This document shows positions 30,393 through 40,093 of a stretch of 64,000 nucleotides of DNA, piece after piece. The notes under the pieces were generated by a model. That model ran no database searches and was not told where the DNA came from. It worked only from the letters and a program-made list of their open reading frames with translations. The position numbers were made by a program, and so were the translations under genes. The DNA is from Rhodoluna limnophila (lineage in GTDB: Bacteria; Actinomycetota; Actinomycetes; Actinomycetales; Microbacteriaceae), in contig CAMCXL010000009.1 in NCBI GenBank assembly GCA_945883505.1, positions 1-64,000 on the forward strand, given 5' to 3'. How positions within the stretch are numbered: the stretch's first letter is position 1; every line of letters starts with the position of its first letter.

Positions 30393-31448
30393 TTATGTCT
30401 CGGACCGGGTGGAGGACAAAGTCGAAGGAGCTAGCTTATTTCTTTCGGTAATTGAGAGGTACGTTCCAGCTGCGGCTAGGAATAGCAAGACCAGTGCTGG
30501 AACCATGTTTTCTATAAACCAGTTGATGCTAAAAGCAGAAACTTCCCAGCTGTAGTTATAAACAACATCTTCTCCGGGCTTGGGTTCTTCATATTCTGGA
30601 TAGACCCTAAGTTGTTCGATAGCTGATGCTCCAAAGCCAAAGGACATGATTGAGACAACTGCAGCAAAAACAATCGAGAGCACAAAGTTCAAATTGGCAG
30701 CTCCGGCTGCCAAGGTGGCACGGGGTTTCGGCGCTTCAGCCTTGGCGCTTTTTGCCTTGGTGGAGAACCTAGTTCCAAGCAAAATACCGATTGCGATGAT
30801 GACCTGGATTATTACCCAAACCCAAACCTGAAGGTCTGTTCTGGTCACATCGTAAACCGCCAGGCCAAATATGATTGCAATCGCGGTTGCAATGATCGGC
30901 ACCGCGTAGCCAAGACCTAAGGCCTTTTCGGATTCGGACATGCCTTCTTTTTTGGCACCCTTGGCCACCTGCTTCCTAAAAACAAAAGCTCGAAGCAGGA
31001 TATAAACAACCAATCCGGTTGCCAAAAGAATCGGGATGTAAACATCAAATAGTCGAACCAGGAGATTTTCTTCGCGATCGAAGGAAGTGAAAGCTCCTAG
31101 GAAGTTGCCGATTGCGAATACCGCTCCGGCAACCAGTGCAACAATCACAGCCAAGTTTCCAAAGCGGTGGCTAGCTCTTGCCAGGGAGTTTTCCAGTCCG
31201 GCTAATTCTCTTGCCCGAAGGGCTAGGCGCTGGCCAAAAAGAGCCAAGAGCCCAAAGACCACGATGCCTGCAAGAAACAAATAAGTGGAGATTCGGACTA
31301 CTTGCTCTTCCCCCTGATACATCCCTTGGGCGTCATAGATCGGGTAAACAAACAAATTGGAGTAGATCGCAAACATGAACAGAGTCCAAGCAACCACCAG
31401 TCCAATAAGGGGTGTGAGGATGGCCTGCTTCGATAATTTGATTTCCAT
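30393..31448 (-). CDS. multi-pass membrane protein (possibly DUF5671-like)
   Basis: Repeated hydrophobic segments; family assignment tentative. Confidence 0.6.
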   Translation of the reverse strand: MEIKLSKQAILTPLIGLVVAWTLFMFAIYSNLFVYPIYDAQGMYQGEEQVVRISTYLFLAGIVVFGLLALFGQRLALRARELAGLENSLARASHRFGNLAVIVALVAGAVFAIGNFLGAFTSFDREENLLVRLFDVYIPILLATGLVVYILLRAFVFRKQVAKGAKKEGMSESEKALGLGYAVPIIATAIAIIFGLAVYDVTRTDLQVWVWVIIQVIIAIGILLGTRFSTKAKSAKAEAPKPRATLAAGAANLNFVLSIVFAAVVSIMSFGFGASAIEQLRVYPEYEEPKPGEDVVYNYSWEVSAFSINWFIENMVPALVLLFLAAAGTYLSITERNKLAPSTLSSTRSET

Positions 31449-31483
31449 ATCTCTAGCCTAGAGGTGAGCTCTAAACTGGCCCA

Positions 31484-32473
31484 GTGATAGTTGTTATCGG
31501 GGAAGCCCTTATTGACCTAATTGAGGACAAAAAAGCCCAAGGCGCCTACCAAGCGGTGGTTGGCGGAGCCAACGCCAATGTTGCAATTGCCCTTGCGAGA
31601 TTAGGTGCCAAGCAACAGCTTCTGGCCCGAATCTCACAAGACGCCTTCGGTCAGAAAATTCGTCAGAGACTAGTCGATAACAAAGTGGGCCTCGATTACG
31701 CAATTAGTGCCACGCAGCAGTCAACTGTTGCCATCGCATCGATTGGTGAATCAGGTGGTGCCAATTACTCTTTCTACGTTGAAAATACCGCCGACTGGGG
31801 ATGGACCAAAGCTGAGCTTCCAACCCTCGAAGTGATGCAAACACTCGGTGCAACAACAATTCAGTTTGGCTGCTTGACGATGGCGATGCCGCCAGGAAAC
31901 GCTGTTATCGAAGCCTGGGCCAAAGAGTTTTTCGACAAAGAGCTACTAACTATTTCACACGATATAAACGTCCGGCCAGCTCTTGGCTTTGAGGAATCAA
32001 TAGAGCGTGAACGCGTGGAGCGCGTGAACTCCTTTTCTCATCTGATCAAAGCCTCCGACGACGACATAGCTTGGCTATACGGTTTGGAAGGTTCATCAGA
32101 TACCGCCGATGCGATTGACCAAATTGCTTGGGGCTGGATTGGTAACACCGCAAAGATTGTGTTTGTCACCCGAGGCGGCGATGGGGTGAGTATCTACCGG
32201 AAAGACAAAACCCGAATCGATGTTGCTTCCAGAAAAGTCCAGGTCCAAGACACCGTTGGTGCGGGGGATACTTTTTGTGCCAACACATTGATTCAGCTTG
32301 ATAGCCTTTCGGCGCTTGGATCAAAAGCCTTTGAAAGACTCGAGAGGGTTTCTAACTCGGAGCTTTCCGAGATAGCCAGGGTGTCTGGAATTGCGGCCAG
32401 CATGGCCTGCGAAAAAATGGGAGCGGAGCCTCCAAACGCAGCCGAGCTCAAAGCTTTACTTGCAACTATCTAG
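31484..32473 (+). CDS. PfkB-family sugar kinase (fructokinase-like)
   Basis: GEALIDLIEDK, GGANANVAIALARLG, DTVGAGDTFCANTLIQL. Confidence 0.92.
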   Translation: MIVVIGEALIDLIEDKKAQGAYQAVVGGANANVAIALARLGAKQQLLARISQDAFGQKIRQRLVDNKVGLDYAISATQQSTVAIASIGESGGANYSFYVENTADWGWTKAELPTLEVMQTLGATTIQFGCLTMAMPPGNAVIEAWAKEFFDKELLTISHDINVRPALGFEESIERERVERVNSFSHLIKASDDDIAWLYGLEGSSDTADAIDQIAWGWIGNTAKIVFVTRGGDGVSIYRKDKTRIDVASRKVQVQDTVGAGDTFCANTLIQLDSLSALGSKAFERLERVSNSELSEIARVSGIAASMACEKMGAEPPNAAELKALLATI

Positions 32474-32475
32474 CT

Positions 32476-34221
32476 TTAGCTTTCCTGACCCAAAACAATC
32501 TCAGCGTAGGAAACTGTTCTGTTTTCTACTCGGCTCTGTCTCCAAACAAGGCTTAGCTCGGTTAGTAGCTTTGAACCAAAGCCCGGCTTAGCCCCGGGGG
32601 GAACTCCCTGACCGTCGTCGGTCACCTCAACTGCCAGGCGGTAGGGGTCAACCCTGAAAACTCGAAGCGAGATATTCTCGGCCTTGCCGTGCTTGATGGC
32701 GTTGTTGATGAATTCCCTTGAGATTTCAATCAGGGCTTCGCTGGTTAGGGGTTGATGGGAAATCTCCCGCTCGAGCTGCTCCGGAAGCAAGATTGTGATT
32801 TTGGCGGCGTCGGACCAGATCTCGACGATTTGTTCCAGCACCGCTGAGATTTCTTCACCTGCAAGATTGCTGGGGTTGTTGAGTTTTTCAAGGGCATCTT
32901 GAATGTCTTTATCAACCTCGGCAACCAGTTGTGGAGTTGGCTCCGGAGCTTGGGAAAGTTTCATGGCGGAGGCGAACAATGCAGCCTGGACCGGCCCGTG
33001 CAAGACCGACGCAGTTCTTCGTCGATTTAGCCAAAGCTCCTGACGAAGCGAGGCGTTTAGGATTTCGAGCTGCTGGTTCACACCAATGAGTTTTTCTGTG
33101 GTGGTTTTTCGTTGCAGCTGAGAGAACTGAGCCGCGAAGGTAATAGCCCCAACAATTGTCCCAAACAGCAACAGGGCATGAATCTGCTCGGTTCTGACGT
33201 CCCAGTCCAGTAAACCGGCCATCAAATACATCGGCGAGAGCGAAAGTGCGTAAAGCGGCGGGATTAGAACTGCTGCAAAGATTGGGTGCACCGGGAGCTT
33301 CATAGTTAGCTTTTGGATTAGGCCCGAGCACAAAAGCATTGAGAAAAATGTGCCAAAGATTATCGCAACTGCATTTAGGGGCTCCTCGACTAAGAAGGCT
33401 GTGGCAACCAAACCGATAGAGCTAATTAGGGCTGCCCAAAGCGGAACCAAAAACTCCCCGAGAAATATCCGACTCGGTAGTGGGGCTTTTTCTCTTAGGA
33501 CCGCCTTACCCGATTCCGCCTCCAGCTCATCGGTTGTGTCCGCCACCTCAAGACTCAGTGGCCGAACTACATCGTCAACAGTTGATTTCAAATCGTTGAT
33601 TACTGCAATCGATGACTGACCTGACAGGTTGGCCTGAATCTTTGCTATCGCCGGATCCAAAAGATTTCTAACCTTGCTTAGAAGTTCCTCGCGCTGAATT
33701 TGAACCTTGGCCCTAATTCCCGCCGAGCGAATCTGCAGTCGGTAGCGCTCGTCGGCCAATGCCGACAGCGACTCTCGGTGTCTTTGGTAGTTCGATGCCA
33801 GTACGGCTGCAACGGTTAGGGTCACAAAGGTAAATACCGGACCGCCCAGTAATCGAAATAGCTCTTCTCCGGGCTGGTGCTGCATGGTCCAGATATCGGC
33901 AATCAAAATAGTGACGCCCCTGAAAGCTCCGGCAATTAGAAAAACGGCCAGAACAAAACCGGGCCGGCTTTTATTTTTATCCCCCGGCCAAATCGTTCTT
34001 GCGGCAATCAGAACAGCAATGGTCGCTAGGTAACCTGCGGTTGCGACCAAGAACCTTTCCAAAAAGGTTGTCTCCAGCCGCAGCGACTCGAAAACAAAGC
34101 CGGTCCCATAGGCGGGGATAAGAAAGAAAAGCAGTACTTGATTGGATAGCGCGTAGCGCGATCCAATCTGATTCAGTAACCGCTTTGCGGTTGGGCGATG
34201 CGGTTTGTAGCTATCGCTCAT
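32476..34221 (-). CDS. sensor histidine kinase
   Basis: N-terminal TM segments, ASVLHGPVQAALFASAMKL H-box, EFINNAIKHGKAENISL N-box, TDDGQGVPPGAKPGFGSKLL. Confidence 0.88.
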   Translation of the reverse strand: MSDSYKPHRPTAKRLLNQIGSRYALSNQVLLFFLIPAYGTGFVFESLRLETTFLERFLVATAGYLATIAVLIAARTIWPGDKNKSRPGFVLAVFLIAGAFRGVTILIADIWTMQHQPGEELFRLLGGPVFTFVTLTVAAVLASNYQRHRESLSALADERYRLQIRSAGIRAKVQIQREELLSKVRNLLDPAIAKIQANLSGQSSIAVINDLKSTVDDVVRPLSLEVADTTDELEAESGKAVLREKAPLPSRIFLGEFLVPLWAALISSIGLVATAFLVEEPLNAVAIIFGTFFSMLLCSGLIQKLTMKLPVHPIFAAVLIPPLYALSLSPMYLMAGLLDWDVRTEQIHALLLFGTIVGAITFAAQFSQLQRKTTTEKLIGVNQQLEILNASLRQELWLNRRRTASVLHGPVQAALFASAMKLSQAPEPTPQLVAEVDKDIQDALEKLNNPSNLAGEEISAVLEQIVEIWSDAAKITILLPEQLEREISHQPLTSEALIEISREFINNAIKHGKAENISLRVFRVDPYRLAVEVTDDGQGVPPGAKPGFGSKLLTELSLVWRQSRVENRTVSYAEIVLGQES

Positions 34222-34871
34222 TCGTCGACCGTGACAGCTCCGGCAGCAGCTAGATACATCTTGGTGGCTTCGACTCTTGCGTTTCCAGACCCTTGAGCAT
34301 CAATGCCAAGGGCTTGAAAGATTCGAGAGACCATTCCCTCAACCGCGCGCACGGTGGTTCCACGAGCTTCTGCAATTTGAGCATTTGAGAAACCGTCAGA
34401 GACAAGCTTCAGGACAGCAATCTGTCTTCTAGAAAGAGCCACTAGTGGACGCTCTGCTCTTTGGTCGTGACGGAAATCCTCAACCTTGTCTTCTTTTAGA
34501 ACTGCGTTCACAGCTTCAACCAGTTCCTTAGAATCAACCAGCTGAGACTTCCGAAGGTAGGCCTGGTTTTGCTTCACAGATTTAGCGTCACGGTTAGCAA
34601 ACCTTGGGTCAGGAAGGTTTGTTAGAAACACGACCCCAACATCGGGAGAGTCACGGCCTAGAAATTCGGCAAAGTCGAAGCCGTTTGGGCCAGGGCCCAG
34701 TTCTATATCCACAACGCAAGCATCCGGATCGGCTGCCTTGACAGCTCGTTTAGCATCGGCTGCGTTAGCAGCGGTTGAGACGTTAAACCCTGAGGCTTCC
34801 AAGCTTCGGGCAATTAGGTCTCGAAGCAAGGACTCGTTCTCCACCACAACGATGGTTCGGGAAAGGGGCAC
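34218..34871 (-). CDS. LuxR-family response regulator
   Basis: REC domain with VVDIELG and HTH LSRRQIAVLKLVSDGFSNAQIAEARGTTVRAVEGMVSRIFQALGI; 4-bp overlap with the kinase. Confidence 0.92.
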   Translation of the reverse strand: MPLSRTIVVVENESLLRDLIARSLEASGFNVSTAANAADAKRAVKAADPDACVVDIELGPGPNGFDFAEFLGRDSPDVGVVFLTNLPDPRFANRDAKSVKQNQAYLRKSQLVDSKELVEAVNAVLKEDKVEDFRHDQRAERPLVALSRRQIAVLKLVSDGFSNAQIAEARGTTVRAVEGMVSRIFQALGIDAQGSGNARVEATKMYLAAAGAVTVDE

Positions 34872-35008
34872 TTGAGGGGTCCTAGCTATTCGAGAAAAAG
34901 TTCGCTTGAGCTTCCATTATGACCCTGGGTGGCCCGACTGGAAGAGAAAATATAGTGCTAGCACCCTGTTAGCCCCATTGTCCTAGGCCCCTGCCAGACT
35001 GGTATTCA

Positions 35009-38000
35009 ATGAAAAAACACGACTCTGACCTATGGTCCTTCAACACCCGTGATTTGATGCGCTCAAGCGGCTGCGAGCACTGCTCGGCCCTTGCTATCGC
35101 AAGGGAGCACGATATTGCCGGGGTCAGGGAATTAGTCGAAGAGTATTACGTAAAGCCGGACGGGCTAGCGCTTACCTACGGCATGGTCTTTGAGGAAGCT
35201 CTTGAGCAAGAGCTGCTGGATCAACTTGGGCCAAATGACTTTAGACGGCCCGAAGATGGCAATGAGTTTGATGGCACCGTAGCTCTTATGCGAGAGCAGG
35301 TGCCGGTGATATTTCAGGGCTACCTGAGACACCAGGTTGGAACACTCCAGTTCAATGGAAAGCCCGACTTTCTTGTCCGGGGTGACTACCGATTGGAATT
35401 TGTTGCCGGGAAACTCACCGCCAATAAAACCTCTTCGGGAGAAAAAGACAAATACGTAGCTTGGGATGCCAAGTTATCCTCCACGGCAAAACCTAATCAC
35501 CTTTTGCAGATTGCCCTCTACGCGGATGCGCTGAGCGCCCTTGGCATGAAATCAAACGGTGAGCCAGGGCTGATCCTTGGCTCAAGAGTTTTGGAGACCT
35601 TCGAAGAGTCTGAGATTGTTCCTGCGATGCAGCTTGCAAGAAAAGAGCTAGCTCAAGCGATTAAAGCTTTTGATACCGGTATCGCTCTTTCTGATCTAAC
35701 CCTTTACTGCGACACCAAGGACTCCTGCAAGGTTTGTGAATATCCGGCTCTTTGCGAACAAGCCAGATTCGATGTTGATCACCTGGTTCAAGTTGCTGGA
35801 ATAAACCGAAGCCAAATAGAAAAGCTTTCCGAAAACGGAATTGTTACAATGGCCGGACTTGCCAAAGCCAAGGACTCCGACCGCCCGGCAGATATCTTGG
35901 TTCACACCTTCGAAAAGATTCGCCAGCAAGCAAAGCTTCAAACCGACTACAAAAAGTCTCAAGAGCACAGCTACATCATTTTGCCCGACCCTGAAATTGC
36001 CGTGCTACCACCGGCCTCAGAAAACGATATCTTCTTCGACATGGAGGGATTTCCTTACTTCCCCGAAAAAGGAGGATTGGAATACCTGTTCGGAAACACT
36101 CTTCGATCCGGTGAATTTGTTCCGTTCTTCGCTCACGATCGAAAGCAAGAGAAGAAAGCTTTTCAAGAGTTCATAAAGTTTGTGACCGAGAAATTAGCAA
36201 AGGATAAATCGGCTCACGTCTACCACTACGCCAGCTACGAGGTCACGGCACTAAATCGCTTAGCTGCAAGGCACGGCGTTTTGGAAAAGGAAGTATCGGA
36301 GCTGGTTTCTTCTGGCCGAATGGTTGATCTATACAAAGTGGTCAAGGGCTCGATCATGGTCTCGCAGCCTTCCTACTCAATCAAAAAACTCGAGGCGTTC
36401 TACGAATTCGAACGAAAGAGCAAGGTGCTGGACGCAGGTTCATCAATCGATGAGTACGATTTCTACCGCCAGCAGATTGAACTTGGCGAAGAAGGGGCAG
36501 AAGAAACTCTCAAGCAGATCACCGACTACAACGAGGATGACTGCGTTTCAACCATGGCGCTATACAACTGGTTATCTTCTATGCCCGGTGCCCACGAAAG
36601 ATACCAAGAGTTTGAGCGGACCAAAGATATAAAAAAAGCCCGCGAGGCTAGAAGCCAAGCCGAGCGCGAGGACTCACCCGAGGCATCCAGGGCAAGAAAA
36701 GCTGAGCTCGAACTTGCCAAGCTAATTCAAAAAACTGCTCGCATGGAAAAAGCCCTTGAGGGCTTTAGCTTTGGGCTTGACCCGGAAGCTGACTACCGAG
36801 CAAAGATTTGGCTTGCCCTTACACACTCAATGCTTTACTACAACCGCGAGGATGTAATTCGCTGGCGTGATTGGGCAATTCGAAAAGATGCCACCTACGA
36901 CCAACTGCACAGAGACAGAAAAGCCTTGGTGGTTCAAGGTGCAACTACCGATGCCAACACTTCCGACTTTTTTGGAGTTGACCCCGAAACCAAAGTGAAG
37001 CTGGTGTACCGGTACATATTGGAGCCGGGTCAAACCAGCTTTCTAAAGCAAGATCAGAAGATTTTCGTTCGCTATAGCCTCGGTGCCAATCAACAAGACA
37101 CCGACTACGGCAAGGTGCTTTTGGTTTTAGGCGATGAAGTTATCTTCGAGCGGGACGCCACTTACCAAAACATGAGTCTGGAACCAAACGCCATATTCGA
37201 ATACGAGTGGATTCCTCCTGGCCAAAAGCCCGAGGTGGTTGGAGACCTGGTTCAAGAACTTGTTGGCCTTTGGGGATCCCCCGTAAATGAGCCAGAGATC
37301 AAACACCCGGCAATGGATCTACTGCTTAGAAATTCTCCAAGGCTAAAGACACTGCCTGGTTTGCCAGTTGCTACCGAGGGCGATGCCCTCGGTGCAATCA
37401 CCGAGGCGGTTATTGATCTAGATCACTCAGTGCTTGCAATCCAAGGTCCTCCAGGATCTGGCAAGACATTCATTGGCTCGAGGGTAATCAAGGAGCTAGT
37501 TGACAGGGGAAAGAAGGTGGGAGTTGTTGCCAACTCCCACTCCGCCATCGAGAACCTGATGTGGGCGTGCTTAGAAGCTGGCGTCTCGCCTGATGCCATG
37601 GCCAAGAAAACCCAAGCCGGGGACAAGCAAGCCAAGGGTTGGATCACCCCAACAACAAATAAGGTGCTGGGCAACTGGAGGGCTGGAAACCAGGGGTATG
37701 TGGTTGGTGGAACCTCTTGGAGTTTTTGTGCGAAGGAAATGTTTGAAGATTCGTTTGACTACATCTTTGTTGACGAGGCTGCCCAGTTCTCGCTGGTTGA
37801 TGCCATTGCAGTTAGCGCAAACTCAAAAAACCTTGTGCTACTCGGTGACCCGAGACAACTGACCCAAGTGGTCCAAGCCATTCACCCCGGAGGAGTTGAT
37901 AACTCAGCTCTTGGTCACTACATGGGAGAAGCTGCAATCCTGGAAAGCTCGTCTGGCTACTTCCTGGATGTGACAAGAAGGATGCACGAGGCGGTGAATG

Positions 38001-38539
38001 CTCCGGTTAGCGCACTGTCCTATCAGAACAAGCTTCACTCTCATCCAGACACCAGCGGCCATCAGGTGGCAGGTATTGCTCCGGGACTTATTGCTATTCC
38101 AGTTCAGCACCGGGCTAACTCCTCAAGATCGATGGAGGAGGCAAAAAAGGTCCTAGAGATTGCGAGCCCACAGGTCAAATTGGTGGGTGGCTCCGAGGTA
38201 CTAATTGTTGCTCCCTATAACGCACAGGTTGATCTGATTCGTGAACTTCTTGATGCAGAGAACTTGCAAGAAGTTGCGGTTGGAACTGTTGATAAGTTTC
38301 AGGGTCGCGAGGCGATGGTTGTTATTGTCAGCCTTGCGGCATCCAGCGCGCTGGATGCTCCGCGCGGTTTGGATTTTCTACTCGATCGAAATCGCCTAAA
38401 TGTTGCACTCTCACGCGCCAAGGCAAATTGCTATCTTGTTTACTCTCCGAGGCTTACTAGATCGAGGTTTAGAGACATCGAAGAATTGAAGTCAATTTCG
38501 CGAATTAATGGTCTTTTGGGCTTTTCTAGAGAAAGATAA
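35009..38539 (+). CDS. TM0106-type RecB-like nuclease / DEDD exonuclease / SF1 helicase fusion
   Basis: CEHC, GKPDFL, WDAKLS, QIALYADAL and CKVCEYPALC (Cas4/RecB-like); FFDMEG...DYNEDDC (DEDD exonuclease); GPPGSGKTFIG, FVDEAAQFSL, GTVDKFQGREAMVV, RLNVALSRAK (SF1). Confidence 0.92.
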   Translation: MKKHDSDLWSFNTRDLMRSSGCEHCSALAIAREHDIAGVRELVEEYYVKPDGLALTYGMVFEEALEQELLDQLGPNDFRRPEDGNEFDGTVALMREQVPVIFQGYLRHQVGTLQFNGKPDFLVRGDYRLEFVAGKLTANKTSSGEKDKYVAWDAKLSSTAKPNHLLQIALYADALSALGMKSNGEPGLILGSRVLETFEESEIVPAMQLARKELAQAIKAFDTGIALSDLTLYCDTKDSCKVCEYPALCEQARFDVDHLVQVAGINRSQIEKLSENGIVTMAGLAKAKDSDRPADILVHTFEKIRQQAKLQTDYKKSQEHSYIILPDPEIAVLPPASENDIFFDMEGFPYFPEKGGLEYLFGNTLRSGEFVPFFAHDRKQEKKAFQEFIKFVTEKLAKDKSAHVYHYASYEVTALNRLAARHGVLEKEVSELVSSGRMVDLYKVVKGSIMVSQPSYSIKKLEAFYEFERKSKVLDAGSSIDEYDFYRQQIELGEEGAEETLKQITDYNEDDCVSTMALYNWLSSMPGAHERYQEFERTKDIKKAREARSQAEREDSPEASRARKAELELAKLIQKTARMEKALEGFSFGLDPEADYRAKIWLALTHSMLYYNREDVIRWRDWAIRKDATYDQLHRDRKALVVQGATTDANTSDFFGVDPETKVKLVYRYILEPGQTSFLKQDQKIFVRYSLGANQQDTDYGKVLLVLGDEVIFERDATYQNMSLEPNAIFEYEWIPPGQKPEVVGDLVQELVGLWGSPVNEPEIKHPAMDLLLRNSPRLKTLPGLPVATEGDALGAITEAVIDLDHSVLAIQGPPGSGKTFIGSRVIKELVDRGKKVGVVANSHSAIENLMWACLEAGVSPDAMAKKTQAGDKQAKGWITPTTNKVLGNWRAGNQGYVVGGTSWSFCAKEMFEDSFDYIFVDEAAQFSLVDAIAVSANSKNLVLLGDPRQLTQVVQAIHPGGVDNSALGHYMGEAAILESSSGYFLDVTRRMHEAVNAPVSALSYQNKLHSHPDTSGHQVAGIAPGLIAIPVQHRANSSRSMEEAKKVLEIASPQVKLVGGSEVLIVAPYNAQVDLIRELLDAENLQEVAVGTVDKFQGREAMVVIVSLAASSALDAPRGLDFLLDRNRLNVALSRAKANCYLVYSPRLTRSRFRDIEELKSISRINGLLGFSRER

Positions 38540-38643
38540 TTTCTACTGTTTACCTAGCGTTTAGCGGTAATTGTGAAAATCAATTTGCGATTTTTTCGAT
38601 GCTTACTAGGGTGGAAATGAAGCATCCAGCGATTGGAGGCACT

Positions 38644-39486
38644 ATGAAAGTTGGGCTATTCGGGTTCGGTAAAACCGGACGAGCTGTTGCAACAGTTCTA
38701 ATAAATGAAAAGGCAACCAGGCTTCAGTGGGTTGCCAAAAGAAACAAAGATGAGCAGTTTTCTTCTGCTCCTGAATCTCTTGGTATTGACACAGTGGAGC
38801 CTGGAAAATTCATCGATACCGGTTCCATCGACATCGGCAAACTTCTTGATAAGAACCCAGTTGATGTGATTGTTGACTTCTCCTCTGAGTCAGGACTTGA
38901 TTACTATGGCGAAGAAGCCGCCAAGCGAGGCATCAGTATTGTGACCGCGGTTTCCCAATACGACCCAAAGAAACAAGCAACCCTAAAAAAGCTTGCCCAG
39001 AAAACTAGGGTGCTGTGGTCACCGAATATCACCCTTGGAATAAACTTCATGTTCATGGCCTCCAAGGCCCTGAAGCAAGCCTCGCCCGATTCTGACATCC
39101 AGATATCCGAGGAGCACTTCAGGGAAAAAGCCGAGATCTCAGGAACCGCAATCCGGCTTGCCAAGCTCATGGGCCAGGGAGTCGAGTCCATAAACTCGGT
39201 TCGGGCCGGAGGTATTGTGGGGATCCACGAGGTGCTCTTTGGTTTTCAAAACGAGACCCTGAGGCTTCGGCACGAGTCGATTTCGCGTGAGGCTTTTGGA
39301 AACGGTGCCTTCTTTGCAGCCACCAACTTGCCGCACTGGCCGGTTGGCTATTACAACATGCAGGATCTAATCCAGCCTTACTTCTCTAACCAGCCAACCG
39401 ACACCGGAACCATGAGGCGTGCAACCCCTGGACTCAGGGGAAGGCTTGCCCGAGTGCTCCGGATGGTGGCCCGCAGGATCGACTAG
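38644..39486 (+). CDS. dapB: 4-hydroxy-tetrahydrodipicolinate reductase-like
   Basis: MKVGLFGFGKTGRAVA, VDVIVDFSSESGLDYYGEEAAKRGISIVTAVS, ISEEHFREKAEISGTA. Confidence 0.8.
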   Translation: MKVGLFGFGKTGRAVATVLINEKATRLQWVAKRNKDEQFSSAPESLGIDTVEPGKFIDTGSIDIGKLLDKNPVDVIVDFSSESGLDYYGEEAAKRGISIVTAVSQYDPKKQATLKKLAQKTRVLWSPNITLGINFMFMASKALKQASPDSDIQISEEHFREKAEISGTAIRLAKLMGQGVESINSVRAGGIVGIHEVLFGFQNETLRLRHESISREAFGNGAFFAATNLPHWPVGYYNMQDLIQPYFSNQPTDTGTMRRATPGLRGRLARVLRMVARRID

Positions 39487-39513
39487 CTCGAATCCTGTTA
39501 GCGTTGGATTGAA

Positions 39514-40047
39514 ATGGGAATCGAATTTCTACTAATCGGAGCTGGCATCGCGATCTTGGTCGTGGTGCTGGCTCGTCGTCGCCTGTTTCAAAAGCGCCTG
39601 ATTGAGAACAAGGAATTACTTTCCGGACTAAAGTTTGACTCGGTTATCCCCGAGGAAATTGAAAAGATTTTCAAGAAAGCGCCTCGCCTCAAAGGCGACG
39701 GAGGCTATTTATTCAAAGCCATGGGTTGTGTCCCCTTCGCCGATAACTTTGAAGCCATCCGGGTGTCTCGTCGCATCTACTTTGTTGAGCCAACCGATAT
39801 CGAAGTCTTGCTTATTCCAGAGCCTGGAAACTTTGAACGCAAGCTCGCAGTTGCGATAACTGTGGACTCAAGGCTTTTGGGCTACGTCCCAGCTAAGGAA
39901 GCGGCCGAAATGCATAAGTATCTGCTTGCTCACTCAGCGGGACTACGAGCCAATGCCAAGATCTACCTTGGGTCTAGACCGGAATACAACGGAGTGATGC
40001 TTGATTTTGCCAAGCCGCTTAGGCTCGAGTCTTCAAGAAAGTCCTAG
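39514..40047 (+). CDS. hypothetical protein with one N-terminal TM segment
   Basis: Complete ORF in coding-dense region; no family recognised. Confidence 0.65.
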   Translation: MGIEFLLIGAGIAILVVVLARRRLFQKRLIENKELLSGLKFDSVIPEEIEKIFKKAPRLKGDGGYLFKAMGCVPFADNFEAIRVSRRIYFVEPTDIEVLLIPEPGNFERKLAVAITVDSRLLGYVPAKEAAEMHKYLLAHSAGLRANAKIYLGSRPEYNGVMLDFAKPLRLESSRKS

Positions 40048-40093
40048 CTCAAACCACAGGACTTGATCTATGGCACCCAACTAGGCTGAAGCA

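Noticed and set aside
35009-38539. Cas4-like motifs suggesting a CRISPR-Cas locus
   Set aside because: No repeat-spacer array and no other cas-like genes in the window; the protein is better explained as a TM0106-type nuclease-helicase.
38565-38605. AAAATC..GATTTTTT stem after the nuclease-helicase as a terminator
   Set aside because: Short AT-only stem; too weak to call without transcript data.
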